Shown piece after piece: positions 34,419-43,440 of a DNA stretch of 64,000 bases; position 1 is the stretch's first letter, and every line of letters starts with the position of its first letter. Source of the stretch: CAVXHQ01 sp963789535 (GTDB lineage Bacteria > Pseudomonadota > Alphaproteobacteria > Rhodobacterales > Rhodobacteraceae); contig CAWBKU010000005.1 of NCBI GenBank assembly GCA_963789535.1, positions 496,001 to 560,000 of the forward strand. Reading direction: 5' to 3'. The notes under the pieces are model-generated. The model saw only the letters and a program-made list of their open reading frames with translations. It did not search any database and was not told where the DNA came from. A program made the translations under genes and the position numbers.

Positions 34419-34693
34419 GTCTCTTCGGTACTTCTATTCAAAGCCTCGCTGATGCGCGCCTCGCCGTCCTTCTCCCACTTGTCGAGTTCCTCGTCGCTGA
34501 TCGGTTCGAACTCCGGTCCTGGCCCGACGAGACCTTCGAGTGTCCCGAACACGAACGGCTTCCTCGTTTGCTCGATCGCCACCAGCCGCACCACCGGCTT
34601 GTCGCCCCGCGCGATGATGACCTCTTCACCTGCGAGCGCGTGTTCGATGAGTTTCGACAGTTGCGTCTTGGCGGTATGGACGTTGAACTGCAT
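34415..34693 (-). CDS. Phd/YefM-type antitoxin of the VapC toxin
   Basis: 92 residues from ATG 34693: MQFNVHTAKTQLSKLIEHALAGEEVIIARGDKPVVRLVAIE is the Phd/YefM DNA-binding head, and the acidic tail (EFEPISDEELDKWEKDGEARISEALN) is the toxin-neutralising part. GGAGA lies inside the upstream region of this ATG; the earlier in-frame ATG at 34711 overlaps it and is less likely. It overlaps vapC by four bases. Confidence 0.88.
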   Translation of the reverse strand: MQFNVHTAKTQLSKLIEHALAGEEVIIARGDKPVVRLVAIEQTRKPFVFGTLEGLVGPGPEFEPISDEELDKWEKDGEARISEALNRSTEET

Positions 34694-34725
34694 GATCGAT
34701 TTCTCCGGCACAGAACACCTGCCTG

Positions 34726-34740
34726 GCTAACTTAGCTAAC
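34726..34740 (-). promoter_or_regulatory. Candidate autoregulatory operator of the toxin-antitoxin operon
   Basis: On the minus strand GTTAGC occurs twice, separated by TAA (GTTAGCTAAGTTAGC), and TTAGCTAA at 34732-34739 is palindromic. It lies about 33 bases upstream of the antitoxin start, where Phd/YefM antitoxins bind their own promoter. Confidence 0.4.
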
Positions 34741-34767
34741 CCCTCATCGCGGTTCAAGACCCGCCCC

Positions 34768-34796
34768 TTGCGCCGCCCCGCGACTCCCACTATATC
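34768..34796 (+). promoter_or_regulatory. Candidate sigma-70 promoter of the rimP operon
   Basis: TTGCGC (34768-34773), 17-base spacer, TATATC (34791-34796). Expected transcription start about 34803, giving a leader of about 90 bases before rimP. Confidence 0.5.
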
Positions 34797-34850
34797 CCCT
34801 TCAACATCGACGTTCCGGCCTCCACCCCCGGGATGCACCGCCAAGACGCG

Positions 34851-34873
34851 ACGGGCCGGTGGCCCGTTTTTTT
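34851..34873 (+). terminator. Intrinsic terminator inside the rimP leader
   Basis: ACGGGCC (34851-34857), loop GGT, GGCCCGT (34861-34867), and T7 at 34867-34873. It lies between the candidate promoter and the rimP start, so transcripts must read through it to reach the operon. Confidence 0.8.
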
Positions 34874-34894
34874 GTGCCTGCCGAACTGGACCCC

Positions 34895-35521
34895 ATGACC
34901 AACGACCTGATCGCCCGCGCCGCGATGGACCGCCGCATCGCCGATATCATCAGCCCCGTGATCGCGGGGATGGGGTACGAGCTGGTGCGCGTGCGCCTGA
35001 TGACGGGCAAGGAGTCGACGTTGCAGATCATGGTGCAGCGGCCCGACGGGACGATGGAGGTCGACGATTGCGGGCAGGTGTCGACTGCGGTATCGGCGGT
35101 CCTCGACGTCGAGGATCCGATCGCGGACAATTATACCCTCGAGGTATCGAGCCCGGGGATCGACCGGCCGCTGACGCGGCTCAAGGATTTCGATCAATGG
35201 TCGGGTGCCGAGGCGCGGATCGAGACGGTCGAGCTTATCGAGGGGCGCCGCAGGTTCAAGGGCACGCTGCGCGGCACCGAGGGCAACGAGGTGCTGATCG
35301 AGATCGAGGATCAGGGGCAGGACGTGACCATCGGGTTGCAGTTCGACTGGCTGAGCGACGCCAAGCTGATCCTGACCGACGAGTTGATCCGCGACGTGCT
35401 GCGCAACCGCAAGGACGGCGGCCAGATCGACGAGAGCCAGTTCGACGAAGTGCGGTCCTTCATGGACTCTGATGACGATAACGACGAAAGCGCGACACCG
35501 CGCAAAGGGGAGATCCACTGA
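34895..35521 (+). CDS. rimP: Ribosome maturation factor RimP
   Basis: 208 residues. RimP is needed for 30S subunit maturation. Family features: DRRIADIISPVIAGMGYELVRVRLM, MEVDDCGQVSTAVSAVLDVEDPI, and YTLEVSSPGIDRPLTRLKDF. The C-terminal domain ends with a charged tail SDDDNDESATPRKGEIH longer than in E. coli. ATG 34895 is used; the upstream in-frame 34859 would read across the leader. Its TGA overlaps the nusA ATG. Confidence 0.94.
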   Translation: MTNDLIARAAMDRRIADIISPVIAGMGYELVRVRLMTGKESTLQIMVQRPDGTMEVDDCGQVSTAVSAVLDVEDPIADNYTLEVSSPGIDRPLTRLKDFDQWSGAEARIETVELIEGRRRFKGTLRGTEGNEVLIEIEDQGQDVTIGLQFDWLSDAKLILTDELIRDVLRNRKDGGQIDESQFDEVRSFMDSDDDNDESATPRKGEIH

Positions 35522-37191
35522 TGGCCATCACATCCGCAAACCAGCTCGAGCTGTTGCAGACCGCCGAGGCGGTCGCGCGCGAAAAGCAGATCGACCCGGT
35601 TCTGGTCATCGAGGCGATGGAAGAGAGCCTCGCGCGGGCCGCCAAGTCGCGCTACGGCGACGGCATGGACATCCGCGTCAAGATCGACCGCAAGACGGGG
35701 CGGGCGTCGTTCACCCGGGCGCGGACGGTGGTCGAAGAGGATCTGCTCGAGAATTATCAGGCCGAGTTCACCGTGGCGCAGGCCAAGGAGCACTTTGCCC
35801 CGGGACGCGGCGGCGCGGAAATGTACTGGGTGCGCAACGGTGCGGTCCTCGACCTCGAGGGCAATTCACCGGCGGTGGGCGACGAATTCTACGAGGCGGT
35901 CCCGCCCGTCGAGCTGGGCCGGATCGCGGCGCAATCGGCCAAGCAGGTGATCCTGCAAAAGGTCCGCGAAGCCGAGCGGGACCGCCAGTTCGAGGAGTTC
36001 AAGGACCGCGCCGGCACGATCATCAACGCGCTGGTCAAGCGCGAGGAATACGGCAACGTCATCGTCGATGTGGGCGCCGGCGAGGCGATCCTGCGCCGCA
36101 ACGAAAAGATCGGCCGCGAGGCATACCGCCCCGGCGACCGTATCCGCTGCTACATCAAGGACGTGCGCCGCGAGCAGCGCGGCCCGCAGATCTTCCTGTC
36201 GCGCACAGCACCCGAGTTCATGATCGCCCTGTTCAAGATGGAGGTGCCCGAAATCTACGACGGCATCATCGAGATCAAGGCCTGTGCCCGCGATCCGGGA
36301 AGCCGCGCCAAGATCGCGGTCATCAGCTATGACAGTTCCATCGACCCGGTCGGCGCCTGCGTCGGGATGCGCGGCAGCCGCGTGCAGGCCGTCGTCAACG
36401 AGCTTCAGGGTGAAAAGATCGACATCATTCCGTGGAACGAGGACATGCCGACGTTCCTCGTGAACGCATTGCAACCCGCCGAGGTCAGCAAGGTCGTGTT
36501 CGACGAGGACGCCGAGCGGATCGAGGTCGTGGTCCCCGAAGAACAACTGTCGCTGGCCATCGGGCGGCGCGGCCAGAACGTGCGCCTTGCCAGCCAGTTG
36601 ACCGGCCTCGACATCGACATCCTGACGGAAGAGGAAGAGTCCAAGCGCCGTCAGGCCGAGTTCGAGACGCGCACCAAGCTGTTCATGGAGACGCTCGACC
36701 TCGACGAGTTCTTTGCGCAACTGCTGGTCGCCGAGGGGTTCACCAACCTCGAGGAGGTGGCCTATGTCGAGGCCGACGAACTGCTGGTGATCGACGGTGT
36801 CGACGAGAGCACGGCGTCCGAATTGCAGGCCCGTGCCCGCGACTACCTCGATGCGCAGAACAAGAAGGCGATGGACCATGCCCGCGAGTTGGGGGTGGAG
36901 GACAGCCTGGTGAACTTTGCGGGTCTGACGCCGCAGATGCTCGAGGCGCTGGCCGAGGACGGGGTCAAGACCCTCGAGGATTTCGCCACCTGCGCCGACT
37001 GGGAGCTTGCCGGCGGCTGGACCGTCGTGGGCGGCGAACGGGTCAAGGACGAAGGCGTCCTCGAAAAGTTCGACCTGAGCCTCGAAGAGGCGCAGGAGAT
37101 GGTGATGAACGCCCGGGTGATGCTGGGCTGGGTCGATCCGGACGACCTCAGGAAACCCGACGAGGAAGAAGAGGAGGCTGCGGAGGCTTGA
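35521..37191 (+). CDS. nusA: Transcription termination/antitermination factor NusA
   Basis: 556 residues. Order of domains: N-terminal RNA-polymerase-binding part (ANQLELLQTAEAVAREKQIDPVLVIEAME), S1 domain (VDVGAGEAILRRNEKIGREAYRPGDRIRCY), tandem KH domains (GSRAKIAVISYDSSIDPVGACVGMRGSRVQAVVNEL and IGRRGQNVRLASQLTG), and two C-terminal helix-hairpin repeats (FFAQLLVAEGFTNLEEVAYVE and LVNFAGLTPQMLEALAEDGVKTLEDFA), ending in an acidic tail. Overlaps rimP by one base, first of the elongation-to-initiation set with infB. Confidence 0.97.
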   Translation: MAITSANQLELLQTAEAVAREKQIDPVLVIEAMEESLARAAKSRYGDGMDIRVKIDRKTGRASFTRARTVVEEDLLENYQAEFTVAQAKEHFAPGRGGAEMYWVRNGAVLDLEGNSPAVGDEFYEAVPPVELGRIAAQSAKQVILQKVREAERDRQFEEFKDRAGTIINALVKREEYGNVIVDVGAGEAILRRNEKIGREAYRPGDRIRCYIKDVRREQRGPQIFLSRTAPEFMIALFKMEVPEIYDGIIEIKACARDPGSRAKIAVISYDSSIDPVGACVGMRGSRVQAVVNELQGEKIDIIPWNEDMPTFLVNALQPAEVSKVVFDEDAERIEVVVPEEQLSLAIGRRGQNVRLASQLTGLDIDILTEEEESKRRQAEFETRTKLFMETLDLDEFFAQLLVAEGFTNLEEVAYVEADELLVIDGVDESTASELQARARDYLDAQNKKAMDHARELGVEDSLVNFAGLTPQMLEALAEDGVKTLEDFATCADWELAGGWTVVGGERVKDEGVLEKFDLSLEEAQEMVMNARVMLGWVDPDDLRKPDEEEEEAAEA

Positions 37192-37229
37192 GTTTCAGGT
37201 TCACTTGAAATCGGGGCCCGCACAACCAC

Positions 37230-37870
37230 ATGACCCGAGGCGGCAAGCAGAAAGAGACCGACGCGGCGGAGCGCAAGTGCATCGTCACGGGCGAGGTGCA
37301 GCCGAAGGAAGGGCTGGTGCGGTTCGTCGTCGGACCCGACGGTGCGGTCGTGCCCGATATACTGGGCAAGCTGCCGGGGCGGGGCATGTATGTGACGGCG
37401 ACGCGCGCCGCCCTGACCAAGGCGGGGCGCGGACAGTTCTCGCGCTCGGCCAAGGGGCCGGTGACGGTGCCAGATGGTCTGGTGCCCGAGGTCGAGCGGC
37501 AGTTGGCGCGCCATGTCGTGAACCTCATCGCGCTGGCCCGCAAGGCGGGTCTGGCGATCGCCGGGTTCGAGAAGGTGAAGGGTGCCCTCGACAAGCACCA
37601 GATGGGCAGCGGCAAGGTCCGGGTTCTGTTGCAGGCATCGGACGGCTCCGACCGCGGCAAGGCCAAGCTCTGGACGCCGACCGGTGCGCGCTATTTCGGC
37701 TGTCTGACCGGCGCCGAATTGGGTTTGGCGTTCGGACGGCAAAGTGTGATACATGGCGCGCTCGCATCTGGCAGACTCAGCGACCGTGTTGTAGAGGAAG
37801 CCGCGAAACTCCGCGGATTGCGTGAAGAAGACGACGGGAAAGCGCCCGCCGGGAAGGATACAGAAGTTAC

Positions 37871-37874
<4 letters not shown>
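37230..37874 (+). CDS. YlxR (DUF448) - L7Ae-like RNA-binding fusion protein
   Basis: 214 residues. The N-terminal 80 residues are YlxR/DUF448: KCIVTGEVQPKEGLVRFVVGPDG and LPGRGMYVTATRAAL. The C-terminal part (ARHVVNLIALARKAGLAIAGFEKVKGAL with KVRVLLQASDGSDRGKAKL) resembles the L7Ae/eL8 RNA-binding fold. The fusion is usual in alphaproteobacteria, in which it sits between nusA and infB. Its end overlaps infB by four bases. Confidence 0.9.
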
Positions 37875-40351
<2,477 letters not shown>

Positions 40352-40370
40352 TCCGCCCTGCGATACGGCG

Positions 40371-40400
40371 AAAGGGGGCCCGTTCCGGAGCCCCCTTTTT
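40371..40400 (+). terminator. Intrinsic terminator of the rimP-infB operon
   Basis: AAAGGGGGC (40371-40379), loop of ten bases, GCCCCCTTT and T-run to 40400. A strong, textbook structure 19 bases after infB. Confidence 0.9.
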
Positions 40401-40437
40401 GCTGGCCGTCGCCGGTCGTCGTGAGTGATTCCGGCCG

Positions 40438-40584
40438 TCAGGCCGCGTGGCGGGACGACGGGTTGACCGGCAGGCCCTCATAGACCTTGTCGCCGACCCG
40501 GACCACGATACGGCCGTTGTCGAGCATCCGCACGAGCAATCCCTGAACCGACAGGTATTTGCCGATGGCAATGGTTCCGATCAT
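40438..40584 (-). CDS. 48-residue hypothetical protein
   Basis: Reads MIGTIAIGKYLSVQGLLVR, then MLDNGRIVVRVGDKVYEGLPV and NPSSRHAA, stop TGA at 40438-40440. GGGGGAG (plus 40590-40596) is six to seven bases before the ATG at 40584. The composition (a small beta-strand pattern with GDKVYEG) looks like a small globular or barrel-like domain with no catalytic motif. No characterised family is recognised. It lies opposite infB, between its terminator and mutT. Confidence 0.6.
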   Translation of the reverse strand: MIGTIAIGKYLSVQGLLVRMLDNGRIVVRVGDKVYEGLPVNPSSRHAA

Positions 40585-40695
40585 CCGAACTCCCCCAAGT
40601 TCTCCCTCGATTACCCTACTGCGAAAACGGTTAACACAAAGTCAATTTTCGCGGGATTGTCGTAAAATTTGCGACGAACGTGCGGGCGATCGGGG

Positions 40696-41115
40696 TCAGA
40701 GCCAGTCCTGAAGCACCGCGATCAGCGGCACGTCGGCGGGCGGCATCGGATAGTCGCGCAGTGCGCCCGCGCGGACCCAGGCGAGGTTCTGACCCTCGCG
40801 CGGGTGCGCCGTCCCGGTCCAGCGGCGGCAGGCGAATACCGGCATGAGAAGGTGAAACGTCTCGTAGGCGTGCGAGGCAAAGGTGAGGGGGGCGAGACAC
40901 GAGTCCCAGGTCTCGATGCCGAGTTCCTCGTGCAGTTCGCGGATCAGGGCCGCCTCCGGCGTCTCTCCCGCCTCGACCTTGCCGCCCGGAAACTCCCACA
41001 GGCCCGCCATCGACTTGCCCTCGGGGCGCTGGGCGAGCAGGACGCGCCCGTCCGCGTCGATCAGGGCGACGGCAGAGACGAGAACCACCCGGGCAGGATG
41101 GGCGATAGTGCCCAT
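40696..41115 (-). CDS. mutT: 8-oxo-dGTP pyrophosphatase-type Nudix protein
   Basis: 139 residues with Nudix box GGKVEAGETPEAALIRELHEELGI after VLLAQRPEGKSMAGLWEFP, the MutT order. MutT cleans 8-oxo-dGTP from the nucleotide pool. The ATG 41115 (MGTIAHPARV) lies inside a REP-like palindrome; GTG 41088, aligned with the normal VVLVSAVALID start, is a good alternative. It follows argJ by one base (TAG-G-ATG), so it is probably translationally coupled to argJ. Confidence 0.9.
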   Translation of the reverse strand: MGTIAHPARVVLVSAVALIDADGRVLLAQRPEGKSMAGLWEFPGGKVEAGETPEAALIRELHEELGIETWDSCLAPLTFASHAYETFHLLMPVFACRRWTGTAHPREGQNLAWVRAGALRDYPMPPADVPLIAVLQDWL

Positions 41116-41120
41116 CCTAC
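41093..41120. repeat. REP-like palindrome overlapping the argJ stop and mutT start
   Basis: On the minus strand GTAGGATGGGC, loop, GCCCATCC: the arms GGATGGGC and GCCCATCC pair with a 6-base loop. It contains the argJ stop codon (TAG at 41117-41119) and the mutT ATG (41113-41115). Confidence 0.7.
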
Positions 41121-42355
41121 GAGCGGTAGTCGGCGTTGATCTCGATGTAGCGGGCGGTCAGATCGCAGGTCCAGACGGTGGCAATGCCGCCGCCGGTCTC
41201 GTCGGCGAACCCCAGATCGACATCGATGACGATCTCGGAGCCTTTCATGTATTCCGCGGCCTCCTCCTCGGAGTATTTCGGCGAGCGGAACCCGTCGACC
41301 GCCACGAGGATCTCGCCGAACCGGATGGTCAGCAGGTCGCGGTCCGCCTCGGCGCCCGATTTGCCCACGGCCATGACGATGCGGCCCCAGTTCGGATCCT
41401 CGCCCGCCACGGCTGTCTTGACGAGCGGCGAGTTGGCGATGGCGAGCGCCACCTTGTGCGCGTCCGCGTCCGTCTGGGCGCCGGTCACGCGGACCTCGAT
41501 GAATTTCGTGGCCCCCTCGCCGTCGCGGACCACCTGATGCGCGAGGTTGAGCATGACCGCCTCCATCGCGTTGGCGAACCCGGTGTGCCCGCTCACGTCG
41601 ACGCCCGAGGCGCCGGTCGCGGCCATTAGGAGGGTGTCGGAGGTCGACGTGTCGCTGTCGACGGTGATGCAGTTGAAGGTGCGGTCGGTGAGATGCGCGA
41701 GCATCCCCTGAAGGTCGCGATAGCCGATCTCGGCATCGGTAAAGATATAGACCAGCATCGTCGCCATGTCAGGCGCGATCATGCCGCTGCCCTTGGCGAT
41801 GCCCGCGATCTTCACGGTCTTGCCGCCGATCTTTACCTCCGCCGCCGCCCCCTTGGGGAAGGTGTCGGTGGTCATGATCGCCTGTGCGGCACCCTCGATC
41901 CCGCCCTCGTCGAGGGCCTCGTAGAGGGTGTCCATCTGTCCGACGATCTTCTCGTGCGGCATCGGTTCGCCGATAACGCCGGTCGAGGAGGTGAACACGC
42001 GGCTTTCGTCGATGCCGAGGGCGGTCGCCGCCCCCTCGCAGATCGCCTTGACGCTCGCGTCACCCGCCTTGCCGGTGAAGGCATTGGAATTGCCCGAGTT
42101 CACGATGAACGCGGCGGGGCCCATGTCGGTCTCGCCGAGCTTGTCCCAGCAGTCGCGGACCGCCGCCGAGCGGGTCGAGGATTTGGTGAACACCCCGGCC
42201 ACGGTGGTGCCCGCGATAAGATGCGCGAGCATCACGTCGGTCCGCCCTTCGTAGCGGACACCGGCGGCGGCGGCGGCGAAGCGCACGCCCTCGATCACCG
42301 GCAGGTCGGGAAAGCGGGCGGGCGCCAGAGGCGAGACGGGGCCGGTCTTTGCCAT
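41117..42355 (-). CDS. argJ: Glutamate N-acetyltransferase / amino-acid acetyltransferase
   Basis: 412 residues. ArgJ recycles acetyl groups in arginine synthesis (ornithine acetyltransferase). It self-cleaves before a Thr in the motif CITVDSDTSTSDT, seen near residue 190, giving alpha and beta chains. Other conserved parts: FIVNSGNSNAFTGKAG, STGVIGEPMPHEKI, and GSGMIAPDMATML before the cleavage site. The ATG at 42355 shares bases with the TGA of the upstream isomerase gene (TGATG). Ends with the REP-like element. Confidence 0.96.
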   Translation of the reverse strand: MAKTGPVSPLAPARFPDLPVIEGVRFAAAAAGVRYEGRTDVMLAHLIAGTTVAGVFTKSSTRSAAVRDCWDKLGETDMGPAAFIVNSGNSNAFTGKAGDASVKAICEGAATALGIDESRVFTSSTGVIGEPMPHEKIVGQMDTLYEALDEGGIEGAAQAIMTTDTFPKGAAAEVKIGGKTVKIAGIAKGSGMIAPDMATMLVYIFTDAEIGYRDLQGMLAHLTDRTFNCITVDSDTSTSDTLLMAATGASGVDVSGHTGFANAMEAVMLNLAHQVVRDGEGATKFIEVRVTGAQTDADAHKVALAIANSPLVKTAVAGEDPNWGRIVMAVGKSGAEADRDLLTIRFGEILVAVDGFRSPKYSEEEAAEYMKGSEIVIDVDLGFADETGGGIATVWTCDLTARYIEINADYRS

Positions 42356-43260
42356 CACTCGTCCCGCAGCAGGCTTAGGTCGATGAGGACGTCGGGATCG
42401 AACGCACCCTCTTCGGGCCGGGTAATCTCGGCGGCCTCGGTCAGGTCGGTCAGCGCGTTCTGGATCGCCTCTTCGCGGACCTGCGTCGTGATCTCGTCGC
42501 GCACCTCGTCGAGGGATGGCGGCTCCTGCTCGCGGGTTTCCTTGAGGGTGATGACGTGGAAGCCGAACTGCGTCTCGACCGGGGCCGAGACGGCGCCGAC
42601 CTCGAGGGCCATGACCGCCTCTTCGAAGGGGGCGACCATCATGCCCTGCCCGAACCAGCCCAGATCGCCGCCGTTGGCGCCCGAACCCACATCGGTGGAC
42701 AGTTCCTGCGCCAGGGCCGCGAACTCTTCGCCCGCCTCGAGACGGTCGAGGACGGCCTGCGCCTCTTCCTCGGTGGCGACGAGGATATGGGCGGCGTTGT
42801 ATTCGGTGCCCCCCTCGCTGCCAGCAAAGATCGTGTCGTAGGCGGCCTGGACCGCCTCTTCGGTGACGTTCTCGTCGACGATGGACTGAACCACCTCGCC
42901 GGCGCGCAGCAGGCGCCGCTCGTTCTCGACGGCGATGGTCACGCGCATCGGGTCGTCGCCCAGCGTATCGGCGAGCACCTGTTGCTGGATCAACTGGTCG
43001 AGGACGCCGGTGAACAGCACGTCCGCGGGAAGCTGTTGATACTGCGCAGGCAACTGGCTCCGGGCGATGATCATCTGGCCAAGCGTGATGTCGGTGCCGT
43101 CGACGGTCGCGACCACGGTGCTTGCCGTGACGTTCTCGATCGGCGCGACGGGGGCCGCCTCTTCGATGCCCGCTTCGGGGGCGGTTTCCTGCGCGGCGAG
43201 GGGGGCGGCGAGGCCGAGTCCCAGCACAGCGGCGATCATGAGGCCAAAGGGCATCTGCAT
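42355..43260 (-). CDS. Periplasmic peptidyl-prolyl isomerase (parvulin/SurA-like)
   Basis: 301 residues. Signal peptide at residues 1-22 (MQMPFGLMIAAVLGLGLAAPLAA). A SurA-like N-terminal part (DGTDITLGQMIIARSQLPAQYQQ, LLDQLIQQQVL) precedes the parvulin domain: AAHILVATEEEAQAVLDRLEAGEEFAALAQELSTDVGSGANGGDLGWFGQG and QFGFHVITLKE. It is expected to help fold exported proteins. It is divergent from secA, fitting a joint role in export. Ends overlapping argJ. Confidence 0.93.
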   Translation of the reverse strand: MQMPFGLMIAAVLGLGLAAPLAAQETAPEAGIEEAAPVAPIENVTASTVVATVDGTDITLGQMIIARSQLPAQYQQLPADVLFTGVLDQLIQQQVLADTLGDDPMRVTIAVENERRLLRAGEVVQSIVDENVTEEAVQAAYDTIFAGSEGGTEYNAAHILVATEEEAQAVLDRLEAGEEFAALAQELSTDVGSGANGGDLGWFGQGMMVAPFEEAVMALEVGAVSAPVETQFGFHVITLKETREQEPPSLDEVRDEITTQVREEAIQNALTDLTEAAEITRPEEGAFDPDVLIDLSLLRDE

Positions 43261-43303
43261 GGGGTTATTCCAATCCTGTAAGGGCCGCACCACGGGCACG
43301 ACG

Positions 43304-43332
43304 TTGACACCTAGGCTGACCCCCCTTACATC
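43304..43332 (+). promoter_or_regulatory. Candidate sigma-70 promoter of secA
   Basis: TTGACA (43304-43309), 17-base spacer, TACATC (43327-43332), about 110 bases before the secA ATG. Confidence 0.5.
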
Positions 43333-43346
43333 GCCCAAAGGCTCCG

Positions 43347-43368
43347 AGGGGGCCGCATTTGGCCCCCT
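43347..43368 (+). other. Hairpin in the secA leader
   Basis: AGGGGGCC (43347-43354), loop gcattt, GGCCCCCT (43361-43368): a perfect 8-bp stem downstream of the candidate promoter. No T-tract follows, so it is more likely a leader structure than a terminator. Confidence 0.5.
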
Positions 43369-43440
43369 GTCTATGCCGCTGGCATCATGGCGGCAAGCAA
43401 CCTCCTCAGGATGTGACCACCGCCGCAAGGAGAGACGCGC

